NCBI RefSeq assembly: GCF_900199205.1
Contig: NZ_OBMJ01000001.1
Span: forward strand, 1,054,001 to 1,118,000
Direction: 5' to 3'
Origin: Streptomyces sp. 1331.2
Lineage (GTDB): Bacteria; Actinomycetota; Actinomycetes; Streptomycetales; Streptomycetaceae
Length of the DNA: 64,000 nt
Positions 17,818 through 25,949 of this stretch are shown piece after piece. Every line of letters begins with the position of its first letter. The first letter of the stretch is position 1. The position numbers were made by a program, and so were the translations under genes. The notes below the pieces were generated by a model. The model made no database searches. It was not told where the DNA came from and saw only the letters and a list, made by a program, of their open reading frames with translations.

Positions 17818-17835
17818 GTTCCGTCAACACGGAAC
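17818..17835. promoter_or_regulatory. Inverted repeat between hpnD and hpnE
   Basis: GTTCCGT-CAAC-ACGGAAC is a perfect 7-bp inverted repeat with a 4-bp centre, in the 127-bp gap that separates hpnD from hpnE. It could be a regulator site for an internal promoter or a small RNA hairpin. Nothing else in the gap is diagnostic. Confidence 0.35.
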
Positions 17836-17886
17836 TGCCCGCACGTGATTCCCCGCTGACACAGCGTGACAGAAGTGTGGCGAGAA

Positions 17887-18789
17887 TCAAGAACGCCCCC
17901 CGGCGAGCCCGGAAAGCGCCACGTACGCCTTCTCCCAGCCCGGCAGCGAGACGCGGCCGCGCAGCACCGACTCGGGGTCGGCGGCGATGCGACCGAGCAG
18001 CCGGTGGTAGATCCCGGCCATGGCGGCGGTGCAGGCGCGGCTGCGGCGGTCGAGCATCGGCAGCAGCCGCAGGCCCTCCTCGAAGGCGGACTGGGCGCGG
18101 GCGGCCTCGAAGGCGACCAGGCCGGTGAAGTCCGCGCCGACCGGCGGCTTGGACAGGGCGAAGCCCTGCTCGCAGCCGAACCGGACCAGGTCCTCGGTGG
18201 GCAGGTAGGTGCGGCCGTTCAGGGCGTCCTCGCGCAGGTCGCGCAGGATGTTGGTGAGCTGGAGCGCCAGGCCCAGGGTGTCCGCGTAGCGTGCCCCGCG
18301 TTCGGGGTCGTCGCAGCCGTAGACGCCCAGCGAGAGCCGGCCGATCGCGCCGGCCACGCAGCGGCAGTAGACCTTCAGCTCCTCGTACGTCTGGTACTCG
18401 GCGCCCTTGAGGTCCATCTCGACGCCGTCGATCAGCTCGTCGAAGCCGCCGAGCGGGATCGGGAAGCGCCGGGCCGTGTCGGCCAGGGCGACCTTGATCG
18501 GGTCGGTGTCGTCCTCGGCGACCACCCCGGAGCGGACCTCGTCCACCAGTTCCCGGGTGCGCAGCAGCGCCTCGGCCTTGCGGTCGGCCGGGAGGTCGCC
18601 GTCGCCGATGTCGTCCACCCGGCGGGCCAGGGCGTACAGGGCCGACATGGCCAGTCGCTTGGGTTCTGGCAGCAGCCGGATGCCGTAGCTGAAGTTGCGC
18701 GCCTGCAGCCCGGTGACTGCCTCGCAGTACCGGTACGCCGCCATGACCTGGGCGGACGCCAGTGGTGATGCCGCCACTCGGGCGTTCAC
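17887..18789 (-). CDS. hpnD: Presqualene diphosphate synthase HpnD
   Basis: 300 residues from the GTG at 18789, overlapping the hpnC stop by 4 nt. Squalene/phytoene synthase fold with both aspartate-rich motifs: YALARRVDDIGDGD (first) and ILRDLREDALNGRTYLP (second), plus FSYGIRLLPEPKR near the start. HpnD couples two farnesyl diphosphates to presqualene diphosphate, which HpnC converts to hydroxysqualene. AAGGGAAG just upstream is the ribosome site. Gene order hpnC-hpnD-hpnE is standard. Confidence 0.93.
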   Translation of the reverse strand: MNARVAASPLASAQVMAAYRYCEAVTGLQARNFSYGIRLLPEPKRLAMSALYALARRVDDIGDGDLPADRKAEALLRTRELVDEVRSGVVAEDDTDPIKVALADTARRFPIPLGGFDELIDGVEMDLKGAEYQTYEELKVYCRCVAGAIGRLSLGVYGCDDPERGARYADTLGLALQLTNILRDLREDALNGRTYLPTEDLVRFGCEQGFALSKPPVGADFTGLVAFEAARAQSAFEEGLRLLPMLDRRSRACTAAMAGIYHRLLGRIAADPESVLRGRVSLPGWEKAYVALSGLAGGRS

Positions 18790-19774
18790 CTTCCCTTCGC
18801 GAAGATGGCCGCCGCCTTCGCTGCGAGGCGGCGCTTGTCCGGCTTCGCCTGCCGGGCGAGCACGTCGTACCCGGCGTCCTCGATGGCCGCCAGGGCCGCG
18901 TAGCCGCCTGCGGTGAATCCCGCCAGGAGCAGTCGAAGCCTCCCCCGAACCGTACCTACCAATGGTGCGCCGCGATCGAGCAGGGTGCGGGCCCGTTCCA
19001 TCTCGAAGGCGATCAGTTCGCGCACCGCGCCGTCGGCGGAGGGGGCGGCGAGGTCGGCCTCGGTCACGCCGAAGCGCTGCAGGTCCTCGGTGGGGAGGTA
19101 GATCCGGCCGCGGTGCAGGTCCTCGGCGACGTCCTGCAGGTGTTCGACAACCTGGAGGGCGGTGCAGATGGCGTCGGAGAGCTCGATCCGCTCGGGCGTG
19201 GAGACGCCCGCGATGGCCAGGACGAGGCGGCCGACCGGGTCGGCGGAGAGCGTGCAGTAGCCGACCAGGTCGTCGTAGGTGGCGTAGCGGGCGGTGGTCT
19301 GGTCCACCCGGTTGGCCTCGATCAGACGGCGGAACGGCTCGGGGGTCAGGCCGTGCCGGTCGACCAGCGGGACCAGGGCGCGCAGCAGGGGTGGCGGGGG
19401 CGGTCGGCGCCGGAGGGGTGCAGCGCGGTCTCGAACGCCCGGTCGAGGTCGTGCTCAAGCCCGTCGAGCAGGGCGAGCCGGAAGGCGACCTCCGGCGGAG
19501 CCGGCAGGCCGGGCTGGGCCGAAGGGGTGGCGGGGGGCCGTTCCTCGATCCCGAGCAGGGCGGCGGTGGCGGCCGGGTCGGCCAGGTCGCCGTCGCCGGC
19601 GTCGTCGACGAGGCGGGCGAAGCCGTAGACCGCCATCAGGTCGTCGCGCCAGGCCGCGGGCAGGAAGAACGGGGCGACCGGGAAGTTCTCCGCACCCGCC
19701 TTCTCCAGGGTCTGACCTGCGGACCGGTTCACCGGCGTATCACTGGGCTGGGCCGAAGCCGACACTGCTGTCAC
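18786..19774 (-). pseudogene. hpnC: hpnC (hydroxysqualene synthase), split by a -1 frameshift
   Basis: The first 129 codons (GTG at 19774) encode the HpnC N-terminus with NFPVAPFFLPAAWR and the first aspartate motif RLVDDAGDGD. After ...SGADRPRHP the frame reads 13 aberrant residues to a stop at 19346. The remaining protein continues in the next frame (LLRALVPLVDRHGL, then IEANRVDQTTARYATYDDLVGYC, then the second motif HLQDVAEDLHRGRIYLP) to 18786 without a stop. One extra C in the CCCC run at 19388-19391 (plus-strand GGGG) restores a 329-aa protein of normal length. Either the run was miscalled or the gene is truly broken. HpnC turns presqualene diphosphate into hydroxysqualene, so a real break would block hopanoids. 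It is the first gene of the operon. Confidence 0.88.
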
Positions 19775-19973
19775 TCCCCCGTTCTACACCGCTGGGTACG
19801 ACCGGTCCGACTCGGACACGCGTCCGAGCGCGGGCGTCACGTCCGCCACACCGCCCTCGCGCCTGACAGCCTGACACCGCGGGGCGCGCCGGAGAAGACC
19901 GCCCCGCCCGTCGGGGCGGGGCGCTCACCCCCGCGGCGGCGGGCCACCCGGGGGACCGGGCGGGGCATGCCGA

Positions 19974-20002
19974 AGGCCGGTCCCGGGGGCCGGGACCGGC
20001 CT
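19974..20002 (-). terminator. Terminator of the TagGH-type operon
   Basis: A 13-bp perfect stem (AGGCCGGTCCCGG and complement) with a GGG loop lies 25 bp after the stop of the ATPase gene and upstream of the hopanoid operon promoter region. It should separate the two minus-strand operons. Confidence 0.8.
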
Positions 20003-20026
20003 CGGTGGTGCCGGGGTACTGCGGTG

Positions 20027-20836
20027 TTACGGGCGCTCGCCGCGCTCGTAACGGCCGACGACCTCCTCGGTCGGGCCGTCCATGACCAGCTCGCCGGCCT
20101 CGATCCAGATGGTCCGCTCGCAGACCTCGCGGATCGAGTTGTTGTCGTGGCTGACCAGGAAGACCGTGCCGGCGGAGCCGCGCAGCTCGTCGATGCGGCG
20201 CTTGCTGCGCTGCTGGAAGGCCTGGTCGCCGGTGGCCAGGGCCTCGTCGATCAGCAGCACGTCGTGGGTCTTCGCGGCGGCGATCGAGAAGCGCAGGCGG
20301 GCGCCCATGCCGGAGGAGTAGGTGCGCATCGGCAGGGAGATGAAGTCGCCCTTGTCGTTGATGCCGGAGAACTCGACGATCTCCTGGTAGCGCGCCTTCA
20401 CCTGGGCCGGGGTCATGCCCATCGCCAGGCAGCCCAGGACGACGTTGCGCTCGCCGGTGAGCTCGTTCATCAGGGCCGCGTTGACGCCCAGCAGCGAGGG
20501 CTGGCCGTTGGTGTAGATGCCGCCCTTCTCGGTCGGCAGCAGGCCCGCGATGGCGGCCAGCATGGTCGACTTGCCGGAGCCGTTGGAGCCGATCAGGCCG
20601 ATCGCCTCGCCCTTGTAGGCGGTGAAGCTGATGCCCTTGACCGCGTGCACCTCGCGCACGCCGGCGCCGCGCTTGCGGCTGAGGATGCGGCTCAGCGCCG
20701 AGGTGGCGCTGCCCTTGCCGGAGCCGGCGCCGTGCACCCGGTAGACGATGTGCACGTCGTCGACGACGACGGTGGGTTCGCGGGCCACGTCCGTGTCCCG
20801 GACGGTCTCGCGCTTGCTCAGGTCGGTGTCAGCCAC
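20027..20836 (-). CDS. TagH-like ABC exporter ATPase (cell-surface polymer export)
   Basis: 269 residues. ATPase of the polysaccharide/polyol-phosphate export type: Walker A IGSNGSGKST (83-91), signature RTYSSGMGARLRFSIAAA, Walker B VLLIDEALATGD and switch VSHDNNSIREVC. The substitution ALATGD after the Walker B glutamate and the early signature SSGM are typical of TagH/RfbE/Wzt ATPases. With the TagG-like permease whose stop overlaps its start by 8 nt, it should flip or export a lipid-linked glycopolymer across the plasma membrane. There is no long C-terminal substrate-binding domain of the Wzt kind. It is the last gene of the six-gene operon. Confidence 0.9.
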   Translation of the reverse strand: MADTDLSKRETVRDTDVAREPTVVVDDVHIVYRVHGAGSGKGSATSALSRILSRKRGAGVREVHAVKGISFTAYKGEAIGLIGSNGSGKSTMLAAIAGLLPTEKGGIYTNGQPSLLGVNAALMNELTGERNVVLGCLAMGMTPAQVKARYQEIVEFSGINDKGDFISLPMRTYSSGMGARLRFSIAAAKTHDVLLIDEALATGDQAFQQRSKRRIDELRGSAGTVFLVSHDNNSIREVCERTIWIEAGELVMDGPTEEVVGRYERGERP

Positions 20837-21770
20837 GGCCGTACTCCTCCTCGGCCTTCCAGAAGAAGACGTATCCGATGACGAACAACCCGACCGCCCA
20901 GCCGATGCCGAACAGCCACTGGTGCGGCGGCAGGGTCTGGTACACGGGCTGGTGCTTGTTGTAGATGACCGGCGCGAAGGCGTGCCGCAGCAGGTCCATG
21001 TAGACCGAGGCCGGGTTCAGGTCGGTCAGCACCTGGATGTAGTGCGGCCACTTGTGGACGCGGTCCTGGATGCTGAACATCACGCCGGACAGGAACATCC
21101 AGGCCCGCATCACGAACGGGATCAGCTGGGAGATGTCGCTGGTCTTGGCGCCGATCCGGGCCATGATCAGGGAGATGCCGGTGTTGAACATGGTCTGCAG
21201 CAGCAGTGCCGGGACGATCAGCAGCCAGGTCTTGCCCGGGGCGATGCCGCTGGCCAGGACGGTGACGACCAGCACGACCATCGAGATCAGCAGCTGCTGG
21301 AGCTGGATCACGGTGAAGGCGATCGGCAGGCTGGCGCGGGGGAAGTGCAGTGCGCGGATCAGGCCGAGGTTGTCGGAGATCGCCCGGGTGCCGGACTGCA
21401 CCGCGTTCTGGGTGAACTGGAAGACGAAGACGCCGATGCAGAGCCAGGCGATGTAGGTGCCCGGCGGGAAGCCCTGCTTGCTCTCCAGGATCACGCCGAA
21501 GACCAGGTAGAACACGGCGCAGTTGAGCAGCGGGGTCACGACCTGCCAGAGCTGGCCGAGCTTGGCGTCGGTGTACTGGGCCACCAGGCGGGCGGTGGCG
21601 AAGGCCCAGATGAAGTGGCGCCGGGCCCAGAGCTGCTTGGTGTACGCGAACAGGCCCGGCCGGGCGCCGCTCACCGACAGGCCGTACTTGTCCGCAAGCT
21701 GCTTGGGGGTCAGGCCTGCGTCCACCCCCCTGGGGGTCGAGAGGCTGACGGGTTCACTCACTGTCGACAC
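20829..21770 (-). CDS. TagG-like ABC-2 exporter permease
   Basis: 313 residues with about six hydrophobic helices after a 65-residue cytoplasmic N-terminus. Recognisable ABC-2 polysaccharide permease sequence includes ARLVAQYTDAKLGQLWQVVTPLLNCAVFYLVFG and LTDLNPASVYMDLLRHA, the latter matching the NP-x-x-x-x conserved region of TagG/RfbA. It pairs with the TagH-like ATPase that overlaps its 3' end. A 141-bp gap with a CGGCCGGTG/CACCGGCCG hairpin (21865-21888) separates it from the glycosyltransferase upstream, so it may have its own promoter. Role inferred: export of the product assembled by the preceding four genes. Confidence 0.9.
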   Translation of the reverse strand: MSTVSEPVSLSTPRGVDAGLTPKQLADKYGLSVSGARPGLFAYTKQLWARRHFIWAFATARLVAQYTDAKLGQLWQVVTPLLNCAVFYLVFGVILESKQGFPPGTYIAWLCIGVFVFQFTQNAVQSGTRAISDNLGLIRALHFPRASLPIAFTVIQLQQLLISMVVLVVTVLASGIAPGKTWLLIVPALLLQTMFNTGISLIMARIGAKTSDISQLIPFVMRAWMFLSGVMFSIQDRVHKWPHYIQVLTDLNPASVYMDLLRHAFAPVIYNKHQPVYQTLPPHQWLFGIGWAVGLFVIGYVFFWKAEEEYGRG

Positions 21771-21911
21771 ATTCGTCCTTCACGCGGGATCGGTCGGGGC
21801 AGCCGGTCGACGGAGGGTCCGTCGGCCGTGCGCCGAGGGGGATCCACTGGGATCTCGGGGGAGCCGGCCGGTGTGTGGTCACCGGCCGAGGAGATCGATC
21901 ATTCGATCAGA

Positions 21912-22811
21912 TCAGATGATCGGTGGTCGGCCCAGCCTGGTCAGTTGCCAAACGGTACGCCATCGCATGGGCCGCCGCGGACCGCAGGGTTCGCGCCAGC
22001 CCGCCCGGAACCCGCCCCACCAGGCCTTCAGCGCCTCGGGGGAGGGGCGTCGGGCCAGGGTCAGCAGGAACCAGGTTCCCAGATAGAGAGGCACCAACGG
22101 GGCCGGAAGGTTCCGCCTCGCGAGCCAGACCCGGTTGCGGGCCACGTTGTGGAAGTAGGTGGCGTGCCGGGCGGGCGAGGTCGTGGGGTGGTGCAGGACC
22201 ACGTCCGCGCGGTAGTCGATGGCCCAGCCGGCGTCCAGCGCGCGCCACGCGAGGTCGGTCTCCTCGTGCGCGTAGAAGAACTCGGCGGGCAGCTGGCCGG
22301 CCTGCTCGAACACCGTGCAGCGCACGGCGCTCGCGCCGCCCAGGAAGGTCGTCACCCGGGACGAGCGCAGCGGGTCGCTGGCGCGCAGCCGGGGGACGTG
22401 CCGGCGCTGGGTGACACCGGTGTCCGGGTCGGCGATCCGGAAGGAGACGATGCCCAGCTCCGGGTCGGCGGTGAAGGCCTCCCGCAGCAGCCGGGCCGAG
22501 TCGGTGCGCGGCAGGCTCCCGTCGTCGTCCAGGAAGAGGACGGCGTCGACGTCCTTCCCGTCCCGGCCGAACAGCTCGATGCCGACGTTGCGCCCGCCGG
22601 GGATGCCCAGGTTCTCCGGCAGCTCCACGCTGCGCACGCCCTCGGGCAGCGGGGGCAGCTCGACCCCCTGGCCGACCACGGCCAGCTCGACCGCCGGGCC
22701 CTCCTGGGCGCGGACGGACTCGATCAGGGCGTTGAGCTCGGCGGGCCGGTTGCCCATGGTGATGATCACGGCGCCGAGGCGGAAGCTCTCCGCGGTCGCT
22801 CCGCCGGTCAT
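21912..22811 (-). CDS. Family 2 (GT-A) glycosyltransferase
   Basis: 299 residues from the ATG at 22811, whose ATGA overlaps the stop of the CDP-alcohol phosphotransferase. GT2 landmarks are VIITMGNRPAELNALIES at the N-terminus (nucleotide binding), GIPGGRNVGIE, DAVLFLDDDGSLP (DxD-type metal motif) and FFYAHEETDLAWRALDAGW (the ED catalytic region). The C-terminus HHPTTSPARHATYFHNVARNR resembles rhamnosyl- and similar sugar transferases. It should glycosylate the lipid or polyol-phosphate acceptor made by its neighbours; donor and acceptor are unknown. There are no transmembrane helices except one weak hydrophobic patch at about 250-265. Confidence 0.88.
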   Translation of the reverse strand: MTGGATAESFRLGAVIITMGNRPAELNALIESVRAQEGPAVELAVVGQGVELPPLPEGVRSVELPENLGIPGGRNVGIELFGRDGKDVDAVLFLDDDGSLPRTDSARLLREAFTADPELGIVSFRIADPDTGVTQRRHVPRLRASDPLRSSRVTTFLGGASAVRCTVFEQAGQLPAEFFYAHEETDLAWRALDAGWAIDYRADVVLHHPTTSPARHATYFHNVARNRVWLARRNLPAPLVPLYLGTWFLLTLARRPSPEALKAWWGGFRAGWREPCGPRRPMRWRTVWQLTRLGRPPII

Positions 22812-23659
22812 CGCAGCCTGCTGGAGAGGACGATGCTCAGCAGGTGCAGCACGGTCTGCAGCATGGCGATCGCCGCCAGGACGACCACCGCGAGCCGGGT
22901 GAAGAGGAGCCCGCCGTGCACCGCGTCGGCGATCCCGGCCGCGAGGATGAACAGCGAGGCCTCGACCGCGCCGACCAGGCGGTGGAACTTCAGCAGCGAG
23001 GCCGCCCGGCGGGCCTTGGCGACGGCGGTCGAGCGCGGCACCGAGGCGCTGTCCTCGACGGCCGTCAGGCCGCTGCGGGCCCGGGCCACGTCCACCAGGT
23101 CCGTCTCGGACTTGATCAGGATCGCGCCGAGCGCGGCCAGCGTGCCGAGGAAGGCCCACTCCCAGTGCGAGCCGCCGCCCTCGCGGTGGAGCAGGTCGGT
23201 GGCGCGCAGGCCCAGGCCGGTCAGCAGGGCCGCCTCGGACATGTAGTGGCCCACCCGGTCCAGGTAGACGCCGGTGAGCGAGGTCTGCCGGCGCCAGCGG
23301 GCCACCTCGCCGTCCACGCAGTCCAGCAGCAGGTAGACCTGGATCAGCAGGGCGCCCAGCACCGCGCCCGTGATGCCCGGCACGACCAGCGCGGCACCGG
23401 CCAGGATGCCGGTGAACATCATCAGGTAGGTCAGGCCGTTGGGCGTGATCGCCGTCATGGTGGAGAGCACGCGGGTGATCCGCAGCGAGATCTTCCGCAT
23501 GTACAGGCGCCCGGCCCAGTGCTCGGCGCTGCGGCGCTGGAGCATGCCCTCCGGGTGGATCACCGCGCGCAGCTCCTCGATCGAGGGCCGGCGGGTCAGG
23601 TCCACCGGGGGACGTTCGGCGCCCGTGGTGGAGCGGTCAGCTGTTGACGGCTTGGACAT
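22808..23659 (-). CDS. CDP-alcohol phosphatidyltransferase family membrane enzyme
   Basis: 283 residues with about five to six transmembrane helices after residue 60. The family signature D-x2-DG-x2-AR-x8-G-x3-D-x3-D is present as Asp113, Asp116-Gly117, Ala120-Arg121, Gly130 and Asp134, but the last position is His138 (LDRVGHYM). The family transfers an alcohol phosphate from a CDP-alcohol to a second alcohol, releasing CMP. The last Asp is the proposed base, so the His variant is notable. It overlaps the G1P-dehydrogenase gene upstream (23 nt) and the glycosyltransferase downstream (4 nt). Context suggests a CDP-polyol donor rather than ordinary phospholipid synthesis. Confidence 0.9.
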   Translation of the reverse strand: MSKPSTADRSTTGAERPPVDLTRRPSIEELRAVIHPEGMLQRRSAEHWAGRLYMRKISLRITRVLSTMTAITPNGLTYLMMFTGILAGAALVVPGITGAVLGALLIQVYLLLDCVDGEVARWRRQTSLTGVYLDRVGHYMSEAALLTGLGLRATDLLHREGGGSHWEWAFLGTLAALGAILIKSETDLVDVARARSGLTAVEDSASVPRSTAVAKARRAASLLKFHRLVGAVEASLFILAAGIADAVHGGLLFTRLAVVVLAAIAMLQTVLHLLSIVLSSRLR

Positions 23660-24698
23660 AGTCGGCGTACGCGTCCCTGATTGCGGAAGGGGAGAGGTCG
23701 AGGTGTTCGAGGATGGTGAAGCGCCCCGGGCGGGTGTTCGGAGCGTAGTGCACCGCTTCGGTGAACTCCGCCTCGGTGAAGCCGATCTGAGCCGCGGTCA
23801 CCGGCAGCCCGTGGCTCGCCAGGCGCTCCACGATCAGACCGGTCAGCTCGCGCTCGCCCCGCAGGAAGCTGGCGAACGCGGCACCGAGGCCGACCTGTTC
23901 GCCGTGCTGGGCGGACCGCTTGGGATACAGCACGTCCAGGGCATGCGAGATCTCGTGGCAGGCGCCCGACGAAGGCCGGGTGCTGCCCGCGATGTTCATC
24001 GCGATGCCGGACAGTACCAGGGCCTCCGCGAGGGCCGTCAGGAGGTCCTGATCCTGAGTGTTTCCTGGGTGCCGCAGCAGGTTCTCGCCCGCCGAGCGGG
24101 CCATCGCGACGGCCAGTCCGTCCACCGGCTCGCCGGTGACCGCGTGCGACAACTCCCAGTCCGCGCAGGCCGAGATGTTGGAGACGACGTCGCCGATGCC
24201 GGCCGCCACGAAGCGCTGCGGGGCCTGCCGGATCACGTCCAGGTCGACGATGATGCCGATCGGGCTGGGCACCCCGTAGGAGCCCCGGCCGGCGTCGTTG
24301 TCGAGGGTCGAGACCGGCGAGCAGATGCCGTCGTGGGCCAGGTTGGTGGCGACCGCGACCAGCGGCAGGCCGACCCGGGCGGCGGCGTACTTGGCGGCGT
24401 CGATGATCTTGCCGCCGCCGAGACCGACGATCGCGTCGTAGTGCCCGCCGCGCATCGACTCGGCCAGCCGCACCGCGCTGTCCAGGGTGCCGTCGTCCAC
24501 GTTGTACCAGTCGGCGCCGGGCAGGGCGGGCTCCAGGCGCCGGCGCATGGCCGCGCCGGAGCCGTTGCTGATCGCCACCGCGATCCGGCCCGAGGCCGAC
24601 AGCCGCTGGTCCGCGAGGATCCCGCCGAGCGCGTCCAGCGCGCCCGAGCGGATCTCCACGAACAGCGGCGACGGGACCAGTCGGGTCAGTACCGGCAC
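23637..24698 (-). CDS. sn-glycerol-1-phosphate dehydrogenase-like enzyme (EgsA/AraM family)
   Basis: 353 residues from the GTG at 24698. Dehydroquinate-synthase/iron-alcohol-dehydrogenase superfamily, closest by eye to G1P dehydrogenases. Shared features are GLGGGKIIDAAKYAA (NAD-binding, 92-106), AVATNLAHDGICSPVS (117-130, the G1PDH substrate loop), AGIGDVVSN with Asp170, and the metal histidines His248 (ACHEISHALD) and His265 (QHGEQVG). The family reduces dihydroxyacetone phosphate to sn-glycerol-1-phosphate with NAD(P)H. This is the archaeal stereoisomer, also found in Bacillus AraM. It overlaps the nucleotidyltransferase gene by 13 nt and the CDP-alcohol transferase gene by 23 nt, so the three are translationally coupled. 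A different polyol phosphate product is possible. Confidence 0.82.
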   Translation of the reverse strand: MPVLTRLVPSPLFVEIRSGALDALGGILADQRLSASGRIAVAISNGSGAAMRRRLEPALPGADWYNVDDGTLDSAVRLAESMRGGHYDAIVGLGGGKIIDAAKYAAARVGLPLVAVATNLAHDGICSPVSTLDNDAGRGSYGVPSPIGIIVDLDVIRQAPQRFVAAGIGDVVSNISACADWELSHAVTGEPVDGLAVAMARSAGENLLRHPGNTQDQDLLTALAEALVLSGIAMNIAGSTRPSSGACHEISHALDVLYPKRSAQHGEQVGLGAAFASFLRGERELTGLIVERLASHGLPVTAAQIGFTEAEFTEAVHYAPNTRPGRFTILEHLDLSPSAIRDAYADYVQAVNS

Positions 24699-25441
24699 GC
24701 GATCTCCCGCGCCTTCGCCAGGTCCTCGTGGTTGTCGACCTCGACCCAGGAGACCTCGCCGATCGGCTGCACGTCGATCCGCAGGCCGCGGTCGACCATC
24801 TCCTGGTAGCCGTCCTCGTAGTACAGCTGCGGGTCGCGCTCGTAGGTGGCGCGCAGCGCGTCGGCCAGGTCGTCGGCGGCGGCCGGGTTGATGACGGTCA
24901 CGCCGATGTACTCGCCGCTCGCCTCGGCCGGGTCCATCAGCTTGGTGATGCGGCGCATGCCGGCGGCCGGGTCGACGACGACCTTCATCTCCTCGTCGGC
25001 GAGCTTCTTCACCGTGTCGAGGGCGAGCAGGATGCCGGGGGCCCGGCCGGCCTCGGTGAGGCGCTCGTTGCCCTCCAGCACAGTGCGCTGGACGGAGGCC
25101 GGGTGCACGGTGTCGCCGTTGGCCAGCAGCAGGCCCTCGGAGAACAGCTCGCGGGCGCACCACAGCGAGTAGGCGTTGTTCCACTCCTCGGCCTTGTCGT
25201 TCTCGACCAGGTGGAGCTTGACGCCGTACTTGGCCTCCAGGGCGTCCTTGCGGTCGTACACCGCCTCCTTGCGGTAGCCGACGACGATCGCGGCCTCACG
25301 CAGTCCGACCTCGGCGAAGTTGCCCAGGGTGAGGTCCAGGACGGTCCGCTCCCCGTCGACCGGCACCAGCGCCTTGGGCAGCGTGTCGGTGTACGGGCGC
25401 AGCCGGCGGCCGGCGCCGGCTGCCAGAACGAGGCCGATCAT
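24686..25441 (-). CDS. Sugar/polyol-phosphate nucleotidyltransferase
   Basis: 251 residues from the ATG at 25441, preceded by CAGGAGACCCCGC. Rossmann-like NTP-transferase fold with the full N-terminal signature LAAGAGRRLRPYTDTLPKALVPV (residues 6-28) and a conserved NGDTV metal motif near residue 105. It resembles LicC-type CTP:phosphocholine and CTP:inositol-1-phosphate cytidylyltransferases more than long hexose-1-phosphate enzymes, because it lacks a C-terminal beta-helix. As first gene of the operon, it most simply activates the product of the adjacent G1P dehydrogenase to a CDP-polyol for the CDP-alcohol transferase. The substrate is inferred, not seen. Confidence 0.88.
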   Translation of the reverse strand: MIGLVLAAGAGRRLRPYTDTLPKALVPVDGERTVLDLTLGNFAEVGLREAAIVVGYRKEAVYDRKDALEAKYGVKLHLVENDKAEEWNNAYSLWCARELFSEGLLLANGDTVHPASVQRTVLEGNERLTEAGRAPGILLALDTVKKLADEEMKVVVDPAAGMRRITKLMDPAEASGEYIGVTVINPAAADDLADALRATYERDPQLYYEDGYQEMVDRGLRIDVQPIGEVSWVEVDNHEDLAKAREIACRY

Positions 25442-25949
25442 GCGGGGTCTCCTGATCCGTCGGGCTGTGCGTGCGAACCGTGCCGAGGGGCGCCGCTGCT
25501 CCGCCGGGCCGGTGTGCGACCGGACCGGGCAGCGGCGCGCCGGTACCTGCACAGGTCCGGGCACCGTGTCGTATGTGATGGTAGGCGACTCGGACGATCG
25601 GCCCGAACGCGCCCGGAGACGGGAAGGTGACGGCCCGGTGACCCTCCGGCTGCGCGCCGAGCCGCACCCGATCGCACCGGGGCGGTCGAACAGCCCCCGA
25701 ACGTCCGTCGAACGGTTCTGCGACAGTGATGACTCTTACGGGGGCTTCCCGGACCCACTTCTGTACGGATTCCGACTCCTCCGGGCCATGATCCGCCCGG
25801 TTGTGCGTGGGACCCCGGACGAGTGCCACCCATACGGCAGACTGGAGCCCGACGCCGGCGCCGGTGCCCCCGCTGCGTCCGCCGCGCTCCGTCCGGAGCG
25901 CCGGACACGCCCGATGCTCCCGTTGCTCCCGCTCCCGGAAAGAGGCCCC
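25442..25949. other. Intergenic region between divergent nucleotidyltransferase and idi genes
   Basis: 508 bp between divergent genes, so it holds both promoters. Short less-GC tracts (GTCGTATGTGATGGTAGGCGACTCGG near 25568 and GTGATGACTCTTACGG near 25727) are the likeliest promoter cores. No ORF with a plausible start, ribosome site and actinomycete codon bias was found. Confidence 0.45.

Noticed and set aside
18786-19307. Treating the second half of hpnC as a separate 173-aa gene starting at GTG 19307
   Set aside because: It would begin in the middle of the squalene-synthase fold and has no ribosome site; frameshifted hpnC explains it better.
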